A DNA stretch of 64,000 bases from Volvox africanus (Eukaryota > Chlorophyta > Chlorophyceae > Chlamydomonadales > Volvocaceae). Under the pieces are notes generated by a model, which saw only the letters and a list, made by a program, of their open reading frames with translations, searched no databases and was not told the DNA's origin. Where the stretch lies: assembly GCA_030268105.1 (NCBI GenBank), contig BSDZ01000008.1, forward strand, positions 310,001 through 374,000, in the 5' to 3' direction. The position numbers were made by a program, and so were the translations under genes. Positions 24,901 to 38,555 of the stretch are shown here, one piece after another; the stretch's first letter is position 1; the number at the start of each line of letters is the position of its first letter.

Positions 24901-27900
24901 GGAGTCCCTCGCACTGTCCAAGCACCGCGAGGCTGAATTCTGGGGCGTCGATCCGCCATCAACGAGACAACCAAGCGGACTGTTACTTCCGACGTCGGTT
25001 TCGAAACTGTGAATGAGTCGCGGCCTCTCTGTTGGCGAAATGGTAACAGGCTCGCTGTTCTCGGGCACGTCTGCCGTGGCGGCCCTGCCTTCATCGCTCG
25101 TTGCCATGCACGCTGCAAACGACACTGCCGCCACCGGTGACGAGGATGCGCCCTTGGCCGCCATGGCCGTAAGCTGCACTGGGCTTTCCGAGTCGTTCGA
25201 GCCTTGGCGCAGGATAGCCTTCAGCTCGCCGTACAGCCTGCCAGCGGTAATGCAAGGGAAGTGAAGCGGTTAAGGCGTAAGGCTGCACAAAAGATAAAAG
25301 GGTGGTCAAGACATCGCCACCCCCAGAAACCCACAGGCAGGATGAAGGTGACCAAGCGGAAGCTCGGGTGCAGCGCGACGCAGTGCAGTCAAACGTAACC
25401 AGGTAACGTACCTCCCCGTCCCAGGGGGGCGGGACGACGGGGAGAGGGAAGCGGAGGACAGAGAGCTCGCATTTAGAAGCCAGCAAACAAATGCTCTAGT
25501 TCTCCGAACCTACGATCGGAAGAGCAGGGAAAGTGGATTTTAGCGGGTCTTACGCACGGACACGCACCTAGAGACCAGCTCCTCGAAGGCCCTCAGCCGC
25601 TCGTCACGCTCCGCAATCTCTTCGATCATCCCGTTGTTCAGAGCTAAGAGGTTCGCCGCCTAAGAACGACGGAGGTAACCAGCAGTAGATAGGGACGCAG
25701 AAACACAACGAATCTATCAGCGAATTCCGAATGTTCTGCCGCGGCAAAGGCAATTCCATCAAAGGAAAAGAAAGCTCGGCAAATTTCGAGCGAGAAGTCG
25801 TTTGGTTTCGGCAAATAAACTCAAATTGGCAGAAAGTCGATGGTGCAGAGCGAACCAGGTACAGTACGTGACCCGCCCGAAGTTCCTGTTGGCATTAGCC
25901 CGCCTTATGCGAGTGCCCTCAATCGTCACTTTGCTAAATCTTGCAATTGTGACCCGCCCGGAATTGTGTAAGGCACGCCATCGCATCCAGGAGTGGAATT
26001 CCCCTGTGGCGGCTGCGCCCACTCCGTTTGGTTCGCTCCGTTTGGTCCGCTCTGTGGCCGCGTTTACCTGAGCTGCTGCACTTTGGCCTTCAGTTAGCGC
26101 ATCCTGCAGCTTTATGCGGAGCTGCATCTCGCCCTGTCGGGGACACGTGACGCCGAACGGTGGGGAGAGGTTATGCATGCGCATGACTGGTAACCCAACC
26201 GACACCGTATTCAGGGTTTCCGACCGGAAGAAGTGGCAAAACAAAACCAAGCCGAGAGTGTCTTCTTCTCCTCTTCTTTCTGAAATCCCGAGTAAGAATA
26301 GTCTCAGGGCAAGTTCTGATACTTCTGGCATGCGAAGGAAGATGCTAACGCTATTGTTCACATCCATCAGGGGATGCTGCTCTGGAAACACGACTCTTGC
26401 CGCCCATTAGGGCGCAACGTATGAACGGACGACAGGGCCCAACAGAAGCCACACTACTCCACAACACGTGTTCAGGCACGACTGTTATGGCACGACTAAT
26501 ATGCCCCTGGAGTTCCAGGTTCTACCCTGACTGAGAGCGGGCCAAAGACCCTAATGATAAGGGCAGGGTGCCCCCATGTCGATGGACGGTGACGACCCCA
26601 ATTAAAGCGACCTGCGAGCTGACCAGTAGCGGAGTTGACGCCTTAGTTGATTCGGCAGATTCCGCTGGATGCTGGTGGTGGGTGCTGAACCTGGGAAAAC
26701 CACTGATTTCGGAGAAGTCGGCATGGGAGACTGGATGAGGGTGCCCCGAAACACCGGGGAAGGTAGGGACTGCCAGGTTAGTGGCCACGGGTGATGTACC
26801 CCCCTATCCTACACACAACTCCGGTGAGGTCCCGACTCGCAATCAGAAGAACAAGACGCTGTAGCCCTCTGCCGCACCCACCCTACCTGGAGCCTCCTCG
26901 CTAACTCCTCCTCCAGTTGTGCCACATTCTCCTGCAGCTGCTCTTCACGCATCCAGCTTTGTACTGTGCGACTCATCACCGGAGAAGCCCCAGCGCTTCG
27001 GCTGCTGCTACTCAGGCCGCCACCGCCAACAGCACCACCACCACCATAGGGCACGCTGAGAATTCCACGACTTGTCGCCGGAGACGCACCCTTGCTGCGG
27101 CTGCGGGCGCTAAGGTTGTCACCGCTGCTGCCACCATTGCTGGCATAAAACACCGCATTGTCTAAAACATTGAAGATAGGAGCACCTACCCTGGAGCATC
27201 CCGTGAGGTTACGACAATCCATGGACGTCGTATACGGTGACTCACCAGGTGATTGAGTATGTGTCGGTGTGGCTCCAGTACATATACCGTGAGTTAGCAC
27301 ATCCACGTGACGTGGTCTGGATTGTGCGGAGCTCCGGAAGCCCTGGGGAGATGGCCCGTTTGTTCCGGTCACGCAACTAGGTGACTGGGTCGTGCAGGCA
27401 ATCACACCGCCGATCAACCGGTCCCGGCGGCCAGAGGCGCCCGATGCCCAGAAACGTCCTGTGTTATTATTCGCCAGTACGGAGATATTCTCGGTGTAGT
27501 TCTTGTTCTTGTTGTTCGACAATGTCAGGAGCGGGAAGGAGGACTCCTGCAAAGCTGCGGGTCTTGATACGGATTTGCTGCCCTTGGAGGCTGCGCTGTG
27601 GGTGTCAAGTAGCGCGCCGCCAACGATCCGATCCGATGCGACACTGACGTTGAAAGGGGGGTTAGGAATGGCCGCTGCCACAGCGCCTCCGCCTCCCATG
27701 AAGCCACCGAATGTAGACTCCGGAGACGCGGGCGTCTTTTCTCCGTTGTTGTAGAAGCCTATGCTGCCAGAGGCTGGCGTTACACTGCGACTTGGGCTTC
27801 GGCTGTGCGCCAGAGACTTCACACCCGCTGGGCCGCGGCTGTCTGCATGGGACTGCGGGTGGCTGCAGGGCGTCACCATGAAGCTTGGCTCCCCTTGAAG

Positions 27901-30900
27901 CCCGGCACATTTTTTGCTATTTTGCCGAAGCTCCACTACTGCCAAAACTGAAGCAGTTGGCGAGTGCTGTTGTGGCGCACGCTCCCATGGGCCCGATGTA
28001 ACAGATGCCTCTAAACAGCCCTTCAGGCCGATCACGTCCTCCTCTCGAAGGACGCCCGTGGTGCTGTCTGTGTCACCATCACTGCAGCAGCGCCGTCCCT
28101 TGGACCGTGTCCCTGTTGTCAGCGAGCCGCTGTACCTAGCAGACGTCTGGATAATCTGCTGTTCATCGGGCGGCATCGGTAGCTCGCATACGACCGAGCC
28201 GGAGCCTGCCGTAGCTGCAGCTGAGCCACTGGACTGCTGTGGAGCACTGGTCACCTCCATGCCGACCTCCACCGCCTCGTCGTCATCTCCACCTCCGTTG
28301 TTCCGGGAAGAGGATGCCGTGCGGGACTGGCCATCATCGCCATTCGCACGGCAATCAAAGAGCGGGTTGACACGGACCAGCGTGCCCCGCGACCTCACCT
28401 CTGTCGCATCATCATTGTCACTCTGCCGAGTCAGGGTTCGCTGCTCAGCCTCCCGTGCGGACTGCACCTGCCGGAAGCCCAACGGACGGAAGCGGGTCAG
28501 GCTACAGTACGACGGGGTGCTACCGGGTCTGCCGTATTCGTCACCGTCCAAGCTCCAGCTTCCAGGCAGGGACCGCCGACGCGCCGCGCCACTGGTCACA
28601 TTCGCCCGAGCAGTAGCAGCAGCAGCAACCGCCGATACGACATCGATAGCATCGGCGGTCACAGCACCGCCATGGCCCTGACCGTGGCACCTCGTGCGCA
28701 TCAGGTTGAAGACTCGGGAGCCATGCGACTCAGTCCTGTAAGAACCAACGCTCAAGGGCGGCCGCGTCGCCACATCATCCATGGCTCCCGGCAGGGCTGA
28801 GACCGCCTCGTGCCCAAGCGACGTGGGACTCGCGAACCGCACCTGCTCACTCGGGGAGTTGATATAAGACACGTCGAAAGCTGCAGCCCGGGTCTGTCGG
28901 GGTCCTCGACTCTCGCCGCCATGACCCTGTTCCTCATCTCCGTAGAGCTCATCGGTGGATTCTATGACAGCCTCGAGGCCACCGGAAATATGGAAGGACT
29001 CGGCCAGGTGGTAGCGATGCCGCTGCTGATAATCCGATTTGTCACTGCGTCGGGAGGCCTCTTCCTCTCCCTCTTCATCCCGCCGCTGATCCCACTCCTC
29101 ACCGTCTTCATGCACGTCTTCCCTGGCGCTGGCAGACTCCAAAATACCCGCGGCAGTCTCCAGTTGCTCGAGAAGCTGCCGGTTCTGCTCAACAAGGGCG
29201 GTGTAAGTACACTTGAGCTCCGTGTACGCATGCACTAGAGTGACGTAGTCCCCCTCCTTGATGGATTGCAAGACCAACTCCCGCTGACCCTCCTCCCCCT
29301 TTTCTTCCTCATCCTCCGCAGCTGGATGTACGGAGATAAACCTCTCCTCTTCTCCGCGATGATGGAGAGGACTCGCTTCAGCCCCCTCAGCTTCGGTTGG
29401 CTCAGCGGGTACAGGTCCAGGTGCCATACCCGGGGTCTGGCTTTGGCGCTGGTAGGATTCCAACAAGCCAGTCAGCTGCGTGCACTGGTCGTGAAGCTGC
29501 AGGTTCTGCCGCAGTGCGTCCGCGTGATGAGCCCGTGCTTCATCTCTCTCACAAAGTGCCTCCTGAAGCTGGTCTTGTAAAGCCTATATACACCCGGACC
29601 GGAGCCGGGAAAACAGCAGCATTACGCAGATGAATGGAGTTCCGATTAAACTCTCAACCCCCCAGGGAACCAATTGCCGTACGCATGTACGATGATTGAA
29701 ATAAAGCTAAATCAAGTGACCTGTAAGATGTCTTCTTCCTTTCCATAACTCCATAACAAAACAATCCAAGTTGAAGGTATTAGATATTAGAAGACCGATA
29801 CGTATTCGTCGGAGCGGGGTGAATGCGGTGATGCACACCCAAAGCGGGATATGACTCAGCAGATAGCAGAGCCGCATACCTGCAACTGCTCTAAGGAGGG
29901 GCGGGCGCGCAGCTCGTGCAACTCGTCCTCGCACTGCGGCAACGAGCCAAAAACGATCAGAGGTCAACCAGCTTCACATACTGGGGGTTCTGCAAACCTG
30001 ACTTGGAGAAGTGCGGGACCGGGGTCCAGGCCACATCCGGCATGTACGACTAAAAGGGTCGAAAAGTTAAAAGTATGACATACTCGTTAAGCGAACCCTA
30101 AGGGAGAGTGGTCGCAGTGTGCCAGAGATGGCCGTCAGCCTCCACTGACGCAGTCGTGTGGGGTTTGAACTTAAATTCATTTAACAACCACTGAATTCAC
30201 CAGATGATGTACAAATAGTTACACCACTCCCTCCGCCTCGCACCTGCTCTACAGTGGCTTCCAGCGCCGACATCTCGCAGCGCTGCGCCTCGCACTGCTC
30301 CTCCAACACCGCGTGCTCCCTGCGGTTGGTTGCGACACCATCCATCAATTGATCGTTGCATGTAGGGAGCACTGCAGGACGCCGCACGACGGTTCAAGAC
30401 CCTCTGGAAGTGTTCCCCGCTGAGACGTCCAAAGGGTCTTGAACGACTGCGGGTAAAACTTGTTGTCATCACGACTCGAGCAGCCGTTCGTGAGGGCTTT
30501 GGGGATGTTAAGGGTTCCTTTTCGTAAATGCTTTCCCTCCGCAGTTCCCGTGTACCCCCTCGCAGGATAAGACTAGATTACTAATTGCCGTACTGACTTG
30601 CAGCGATGCACGACTAGATTCAGCCCGTTGAACAAGCATTCAGATGTTACAGAACCGACTCCCAATCCCAATCCGCATGCCGAAATCCAGCAAACGGTAT
30701 CCCTAGCGTTGCCGTGGCTAAGTCCGGAATCATCGGCAACATGTACGAGTAGCATGTTACCGCCCCTGGAGGAAATCACACCCCTTCCTTACATGCGCAG
30801 CCGGGAATGCGCAGCTTCCACTTTCGCGAGCTTCTCCTCCAACTCGCCGTTGAGCTGCAGAGCTTGGTGCAGCTGTGACACGCGCGCTGCGGCATGATCC

Positions 30901-33900
30901 CGCCACGCGGAGAGCTCCTCGATGCCTTGAGGTGGCCCGTCCTATAAACCAACCATATCCCGCACCCGCGAAAAAAAGAAAAATATTGTTTTGACAATCA
31001 GCTTGGCAAGATTTTAAAAAAGGTCTACAATATAACTGCAGCAGCTATTGGATAAAAAACAGTATAATGTTTTTTAAATCCCGATCAAGAATTAGTTTAG
31101 CTTGTAAATTTCTTTCTTTCAGCTGCTGAACCACATTTTCATGATTATTATTATTTATCATGATAATAGTGGCTTCTTAGGTTATTTGAAGTACCCTGTT
31201 GCCCTGCTGCATGTGCAAACGTAAGACTCAGGGCATTAGTTCTTTAACCTGATGCCTCAGCTGCACGCGCCCGAGATATACCCCTTCATCGGCCTGGATT
31301 ACACGCCGTGGGCCACGTGGAAACGCAACTCATTCGTACCACAAGCTGCAACACGTTGCCTCGCACCTTAGCGTGGAGTGTACGAAAGATGGACAGCTCC
31401 TCCCGAAGTCGTCGTACCTCTCCCTGCAGTATTACGGCATCCCCTTGGTGATCTTCATTCACCACCGCCTGCGCGCACCAAAAACACAACACCACCAAGT
31501 CGTAGTCGAGATGAGTGTTTGGTACGGGATAGATGAGTGGCAGGGATCTTCGCCCGTTAGAGATTTTAGTGAGGTCGGACGAAACAGTTTTTGGCATGAA
31601 GAACTGTAGGGGAGATTCCGGACAAGCGACGTGCTTTTTGTCTGTACGACGGCAAGTATATTCGCTTCTCGCATTGCCAATGTGCCCCATCTCTTTCCCC
31701 TGCGATCCGTGGGACGCACCCGGTTTCGCACACGCTTGGCTCGCAGCGCAAAGCCTAGCGTCATGTTTGTCTCCGCTGAGCAAGTGGGTGATGGGTTGAG
31801 ATTGGCGATGATGAGCGTTTTCGCGTTGCCGCCCAAGCAGTCCTGCGTAGACACGTGCGGGGGTATATGTGTGTTTGTAATTCTTTAGGAGGGAGCCGCG
31901 AAGGATTTGAGCAGTGTTTGCTCCGTGGAATAAACGCCGAAGAATCGTTAACGGAAGACTCTTACGAGCGGAATGAGAATAAATCGTCGTCCATATGAAT
32001 GAAATGTCTTACACCCATAAGTATGTGAAATTGGCGTGCCACGAAAATCACTGGCCCGAAACACAAGTGAAGGACAAATCGATGAAGGGCTGAATGGCTA
32101 GGTGAAGCCCTATGGACTGTTCAGACCATGTAGGGGCCGCGAGGGGTCTAGTGCCCAATGGGCTCCTGGCAGAGATCGTGCGGGGTAGGAAAGGCAAGGG
32201 AGGAAACCTATTGCTAGGATTGGGCGTCGAGGAGTTGTCGGGAGGTTTTCACCCGCCGACATTAAAGTGGTCAAGAGGCGGTCGTTCAGAGCTGGGAAGC
32301 TTAGGATTGCCACGGGAGGGGAGCGCCCTTTACCTGCAACAAAAATGTAAGCTTGGAGTCCCGGTATGGTACTGGTCCCTGACTTCTCGTGCGGTCTGTG
32401 AGTCGTGCAATGACCAGGCCCAACGTGCTGAGAGATTTATTGATCGCGTTGGTCTCCTTCTGCCTTGCGCTGCCATAATCGACTCCCTTTGCGGTTCGCT
32501 CGCTTCCTGCGTGTTCACATGTATTTGCGGTGGACCGGGGCCCGTGAAACTATTTCCGCAAGACTGCACAGCTCAGCGGTAATCACAACCACGTGTACCG
32601 TATGTAGCGAATGTGGGGAAGGAGGGGACGCAAAGCCAAGGGGCGTGCAGCCCAGCTACCTGGGTCTCACACGCACCCGCAAGGTCCACAAGCTGTAGCC
32701 GAGACCGCCTGATTCGAACCACCCCCGTATCCATCTTGTCCCTCGCCTCCATATGCAAAGTGAGAATGCAGTGCGATCGACTTGAGACCGGGTTTGAGGC
32801 GGTTTCGGCGACGGCACGATGCGAGGTGCCGACACGGAGCAGCTGGAGGGCTTCAGCAGCTGAGGGTGAAGCGGGTAGATTCAAGACGAGAGGAAGAGAG
32901 AAAGATGGAGGGATTATCGGAGTTAAAGTGGCTTTTGGAAGTGGGGGAGGGAGCTAGGAGATGGGAGAGAAGAGAGAGATAAGGAAAAAGAGACGGACAC
33001 ACGTCCCGCACGCCTTCACGTGTGAGACAAAATCAAACGCTTTCCATTTTTCCTTTATAGGGTATGAAAGCTAGAAAGAGCTTTACGCATTAAAATTTAC
33101 CCGAACGGACGGTGATCTCGGATAAGCCCACTACCATCACGCCACCCTCCATGCTCTCCCGAATCTGCAGCCGCACCGGCCTGCACGCACGCAGCAGCGC
33201 ACAAGCACACGCAATCTAGGGGCACTCGTGGTTTATGCAAGGTGCAAAGAAAAACAGAATGCCTACAGGAGTTCATTTCAGATAATGGCCAATGATGACG
33301 CATCAGACCGTCACCAAAACTATATCATGGTTACATGAACAGGACCTTCATGAACCGTGCCCAGTACAGTTTTACGTTCCATGGGCTTGGCAAGCCAGGT
33401 AGATCCCAAGCCAATTTCACATTCGGGGCTCCGGGCGTCTTGCCTGGGCTTGCTGGGCTGCTCCTGCCTGGTGGGCACCCATACGACGTTTTCATGACGA
33501 GCCAGGAATGATCACCATCGGATCTCTGCTCCACCACATGTCTGCTGTGCGAAACAGATCCGTTTGCGTTTCCCCGTCATGACTGCTTGTTGACTCATAA
33601 GGCTTTGTTTTGAACATTATTATTCCCCATCACTCACCCCGGCTGTCCAATAAAGTATGCCATGTATCAAACACACCAAAACGAAAGCTTACCGAGGATT
33701 CAGTAGATCCGTAACTACCTCCTGGTAGATCTGTAACATGCTAGCTTTGATGAGGTATTCCGTACCACCAGGCCCCCCACTAGCCCCGCCGTTCACGGAT
33801 TTGTTACGGGAAGACGGTCCGGGTGGTGGTTTTTGAGCCTGCTCAGGTGTCCTCAGCGGTGATGCTGGAGGAGGTGTGAGGTAGCCCGGACGTGGCGGCA

Positions 33901-35371
33901 CGCCAGTGGGCGTGGGGATGCCGCTGCGACCCCTGGGTCGCGAGTGCTCAGGGGTCGTGCAGGGTTGCATTGAAATTGGGGGCGGCTGGGGCAAGTGGCG
34001 GATGCCAGCCGCCACCGATGTGGATTGCTTATGGCCTGCACCGCCGGCGCCAGCACCGCTGCCGCCGCTATCGGCAGCGACACGTTGAAAGATGTAACCG
34101 AGGACACGTGGAATGAGCCCAGCCTAAGGCAATTGTGGACACAGAGAGGGGTTCATAAATATCATCGGGTTCAAGCTCCGTGTCACTCCCGATCGGTCAG
34201 AAAGGGTCGAGGATGGGCACTGCATACCAAGCTAAGAGAAATGCGAAAAGCCAGAAATGTTCACTATGCATTGTTACGTGCCATAAGAGATAAGATGAGG
34301 ATGAGCCAGGAAGAGGTGCATATAAGAGAAGACGGACGCGGTCTTAGTCCCTGACCGATCCCCAATCCTATATCTATAATGCACGTCACCATTAGAGCTG
34401 CGTAGAGACCAAAGACCTTTGCCATCGGTGAACACTCGGCGTTACTTGTTGACTTCTTTTTCCAGCCTACGAGTCATTGGAGGATGCCTGGGGCTAGCAG
34501 CGACTTCCCTACCTCGCGCGGCATGTCCTCAAAGCACCCAGACGCGAGATTCCGCGTCGTCCAATCTGAGGGCAAACTCCCCAACATCGTGTGTGTTTTG
34601 CCACTTCCCGTTTGTCCATACGCGACGATGGCAGCGTTGTAAAAGGCCAGGAAGTGGTCAGCCATCGGCCGTCCAGCAACTTTGAAAGGGGAGAGTGTGG
34701 GGATATCCCAGGCGTTATGCAGCATTGGAAAGCCTGCAAAATCTAAGCTATGCAGTAACGGGTTTCAAAGGGATGGGGGTACCAATAGGCATGGCCGGGA
34801 CGATAAGGATTGCCGAAAAGTTGGACGTGAATGGTCTGAGGACAGGCTACGACTTCCGGGGCAGTTACTGGTCGAGTCAATTTAGCCAGGATTCGTCCGG
34901 CCATTTCGCCCTATTGCTTACCCCTGAAGAAGCTGCTTTGACGCGTGTGTGGCGACGCGACGAAGTCAAAATCCCAATGGGCATTTTCGGCACCTGGAGC
35001 TGATAAGGTTAGGGCTTTGTGTCCAGCATACTTAACGTAATCTGGAAGGCCTGTGTGAGGGCGAGTTTAAATTGAAACTTGTTACAGTCCTGATGCTAGT
35101 AATGGTTTGGGGCTGTTGGGATGCAGACGGACAGCGAGAAGGGAGGAGGAATGTCATGCAAGAACAGTAACATATCACTTTGACGAAACGTACCTGGCGT
35201 CGTTGATGGCCGAATCTTCGGAATAAGCTGGAGGAGGTAATGGTATTAAAAGAGGTAAGTTCCTGGAAAATGCGTCCTTGCATGAATGTGTAGCGCTTAA
35301 AAGGAATTATTTACCTTGATGCTCTCCTCCGCTGCCACCACGCCCCCGCGTCCCCATGGGCCCTCTGACAT
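21958..35371 (-). CDS. Large N-terminal-motor kinesin, kinesin-12-like
   Basis: Twenty-one exons join in phase: 35371-35315, 35227-35194, 34993-34922, 34679-34513, 34123-33693, 33180-33101, 32859-32677, 32506-32334, 31842-31720, 31468-31367, 30941-30793, 30319-30244, 29933-29880, 29583-26887, 26133-26068, 25659-25568, 25237-24749, 24502-24206, 23938-23471, 23153-22530, 22195-21958; about 2,223 residues. Motor motifs: IRP near 30, FDFVA, VAGRPM, P-loop GQTGSGKT (about 76-83), switch I NPVSSRSH (304-311), switch II DLAGSER (339-345), INKSLSTLG (363-371), LGGN (402-405). All ATPase motifs are intact. A Pro/Gly/Ser-rich insertion of about 100 residues lies before [14 protein letters not shown]. 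Broken coiled coils follow (exons 10-14, 18-20) with long disordered spacers. FxVAGxPM before the P-loop resembles plant kinesin-12, but the subfamily is not certain. Exon 4 has a second acceptor (34733), 54 nt upstream and in frame. Confidence 0.88.
23175..23286. repeat. Degenerate GTAGGCAG-type minisatellite in kinesin intron 19
   Basis: Runs of GTAGGCAG, GTAGATAGGCAG and similar units fill most of the intron between exons 19 and 20. They sit on the 5' side of exon 20's acceptor in minus-strand terms. Confidence 0.75.
30955..31260. other. AT-rich island in kinesin intron 10
   Basis: This stretch is visibly much richer in A/T than the rest of the window, with A6-A7 and T6 runs and an inverted TCATGAT...ATCATGA pair near 31139-31162. 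No open frame or known element was recognised. Confidence 0.6.
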
Positions 35372-36015
35372 CTGCGGTGGTTAATGCGAGCGGGAAATTC
35401 TTTTCAATAGGCAGTGCGCGTTCAACTGCAGATGCGCGGCTTTAAAGCTGTCACATCCTCAGCGCACCGGGCTGCTCATCTGGCTGGACTCCATTTGTTC
35501 TATACTCAAACGTATGACTATAGAGTTTGCATGGGGACCTGTTTGCAGTGGTGTTCGGTCGGGAAGGCGAACAACTTCTAGGAAGGATTATCTCCTGCCC
35601 GTGGACGATGCTGCAAATAAAGCATGATTGCAATGTCTAATATGTATTGAGGGCACAAATTTGTGAGGTCGCTGCTACGATAGAACATTTACTTCCCGGC
35701 CTTCGGAAGCTGTCAATTTCAACGAAGTACGGCGGCTCAGCACCGAAATAACGAAAATCTGCTAAGCCCCCGTTGATCAACGTTGGCTATCGTTTGTCAT
35801 GTGATTGCATTTCCTTAGATCGTCTTGACTATAACTAGTCTTGAACTTACCATAGTGAGGGCCTCAAGGTTTTTCACTATAATATGCGGAAGAGACAGTC
35901 TCAGTATTCTCTTCAATATTATTATTGTTGTCTGTATATGAAGTTTTAGTCAATCGTTGTGTTCCTGGCAGAGGTAAGCCATCCGTCATCCGCGTCGTCA
36001 CCAATCAGAAGCGCG
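35372..36015. promoter_or_regulatory. Divergent promoter region, kinesin (-) / COX11 (+)
   Basis: A 644-bp spacer between two genes transcribed outwards. A CAG precedes the kinesin ATG directly, so the kinesin may have an upstream non-coding exon. No sharp promoter motif was identified. Confidence 0.45.
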
Positions 36016-38555
36016 ATGTCCCTTCGGCGAGGAGCTGCCTTATTTGGAAGAGGGCTTGCTGGAGTTCTACCATCAGGCTTGGAGGTTTGCGCAGCGGCGC
36101 GGCTTTGTACAGGAGCATCCACATCAGGCCGAACCTGGGCAACGGCAACGGCTGGGGGCTTCAGCCTTCCTTTCGGCGTGCGGAACATTCCAACGGGAAG
36201 CATTCGTGGCATTACAAATAAGGCTACAAATCGTTCGAAGTTCACCGCGACGGAGCTGGGTTTGTATTGGGTAAGCACCGTGCTGATAGAACGCGAGACG
36301 CCAGGCGATCCTTGCTGACATATCCGCCCCGCAACTCAGGGTGCTGCAGCCGTCTTTATGATAGGAGTATCCTACGCTTCTGTACCGCTGTATCGACTGT
36401 TTTGCGCGGTATGTCCGGGGTTCCAGGTTTCCGGAGATGCAATGTGGCCTTAAGGGGTTCAGGGTCATGATAGGAAGCCGGCGGCCAGACGTCACATCGA
36501 GACGGCTGCCAGACTTCACACATAAACTCGAACGGCACTAGTAACCTCAACGTCATTCCATTGGTTAATTCGCAGGCGACGGGATATGGCGGTACAGTTC
36601 GGGCGGGTCAGGTAAGGGGTCTGGAGGGAAGCCATGCGCTTTTTCCATGAACTCCCGCACCTAGCAGGCTAACCACAACGGCAAGCCAGGGGCTTAGTGG
36701 TTTAGCTTCTCCCCCGCCTTCTGGCGCGGTTGGCCTGAAGCACCAGAAATCCGGTGTGTAAGCATGGTTTTGGCAAATATGGCGGTTATGAGCGCCCTAG
36801 CTTCTCTCTACTTTCTTGGAGGGTTTTCCGCAATTTTTAATTGCGGAAAACCGATTGCGATTTTATTGAGAAACATTTAAATAGCGGGGCTAAATCCTTA
36901 CTTGAAGGTCGGCAAAACAGGTCCCTAGACGATGTATATCCAATATTATATTTGGATTGCATACAAACCCATTAGCTGGCAACCAAAGACATGACCGTGA
37001 TAGGTATGACAAAATCTGATGCCATGTCAGCACCTGCGGTTATGCGCCTGATTCACCCCATTTCTAGCGTAGCGTGTGGCTTATGCAGATGCTTTAACGC
37101 GCGATAACGGAGTCTGATCCCAATCTACTAGCGTATATTTTTCGTACCAACATTTTTGCATCGCGGCCTAACAATTAAGCCACACCCCAACCTAATGTGG
37201 GTCACACCCCTGCACATTTAACATTGGACTTGCTTGCCGGCCCCTCAAGTCCCACAGACTATTGAAGAGAAGCTCAAGCGCCGAATGGAATCACCGGATG
37301 AGAAAGTCGAAGAGTAAGTTAGGGTTTCGCCTGGCATTAGATATTTACGTCAGCTTGACTTCTTGCCACCCGGGGAGGCGTAACAACGCCCATTACCGCC
37401 GCCATATTGGATCTCTCCATATCCTATGTGCTACGTCGATCCAACGGCCCTCGAAGCTCCGTCTCATCGTCAGACCACGGTTTGCACGTGATTCCCAACG
37501 GCCCCTCTCGCACTGCCACATTTTTACCTTGCACTTCGCGCCGCCCAGGGCTGCGGCAGCGCGGGAGATTCGCGTATGGTTTAACGCAGACGTGTCAGAG
37601 AGGATGCCCTGGGATTTCCAACCCACTCAGGAGTACGTGCGTGTGCGTCCTGGGCAAAGCACGTTGGTGTTCTTCACCGCCCACAATAAGAGGTGAGCGT
37701 AAGAGGGGTTTATGTGATGAGCAGGTGACCGGCACAGCATAACGGGGAGACATGACGGGAGAACGAGATGATGGGGATAATGATGATGAGCTTCACAGCA
37801 AACGAAACAGGCATATGTGATATGTGTATGGTGGGCTCCTTGGCCTCAGGAGGGTTCAGCAAATAAAGCGCCGCAAAGAGCGGCGGAGTGGTGGCGGAGT
37901 CCTTAGCAAGCGATCGGATTGGATCAGCGTGTATCGTGGCCGTTCAAATTGCCATCTTCACGCTCACCCTTTTTCGGTCTTGCCGCTCTCAATATTTGCA
38001 TCCAGCGACAAGCCTGTCACTGGCTATTCTCTGTATAACGTGACGCCAGATAAGGCCGCGTTTTACTTCAACAAGATTCAGTGCTTTTGTTTCGAGGAAC
38101 AGCGTCTTCGCGGGGGTGAGACCATCGATATGCCGGTCTTCTTCTACATCGATCCTGAATTCGCTACGGACTGGAACTGCCGTAACATTGACGACATTAC
38201 GCTCTCATACATGTTTCACAAGGTGGGCGGTATCCTATAATCTGGATCGGTGGGACATTGTCTGTCTGTGAAACTGTTAGGGGTTGTGGGACACGTTAGA
38301 TGCACTATAGTGTGATAATGTAAGGAGGGGTTTTGCCCATGTTAGGTTTGGTGTTACATTCAATTAGGTTCTGTGGTTAGTATGTGCGTTTCTTTGGAAT
38401 AATCCCGTTTGGTTGTGGTCGGGCAGGTGGAGGAGGCTGACGAGGACAAGGATGATGACCATGATGATGAGCGGCCGACGGTAGTGAAGCTGCACTCCGT
38501 GCCCCACCCTGCGGTGACGACTGCAACTCCTGCGCCAGTTGCGGCTCCTGCGTAG
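36016..38555 (+). CDS. COX11: COX11, copper-delivery assembly factor for cytochrome c oxidase
   Basis: Seven exons join in phase: 36016-36270, 36340-36408, 36576-36611, 37258-37313, 37549-37692, 38006-38222, 38427-38555, giving 301 residues. Residues 1-75 are Arg/Ala/Gly-rich, a likely mitochondrial presequence. NRSKFTATELGLYW precedes one membrane helix (about 86-104) ending in SVPLYRLFCA. The intermembrane-space domain has ATGYGGT, the copper-binding CFCFEEQ (Cys213, Cys215) and DMPVFFYIDPEF, all family hallmarks. COX11 passes copper to the CuB site of COX1 in the inner membrane. The last exon adds an Asp/Glu- and Ala/Pro-rich tail of 43 residues beyond the usual end; such tails vary between species. 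The start is the first ATG before the presequence. Confidence 0.96.
36822..36852. repeat. 14-bp inverted repeat in COX11 intron 3
   Basis: GGTTTTCCGCAATT (36822-36835) and its exact reverse complement (36839-36852) flank a TTT loop. The surrounding 645-bp intron is AT-rich. Confidence 0.85.

Noticed and set aside
27914..28681. Plus-strand 255-codon open frame
   Set aside because: Antisense shadow of the large kinesin exon 29583-26887.
34695..35003. Plus-strand 102-codon open frame with protein-like composition
   Set aside because: It is antisense to kinesin exons 3 and 4 and the intron between them, which are firmly fixed by the P-loop motif and phase.
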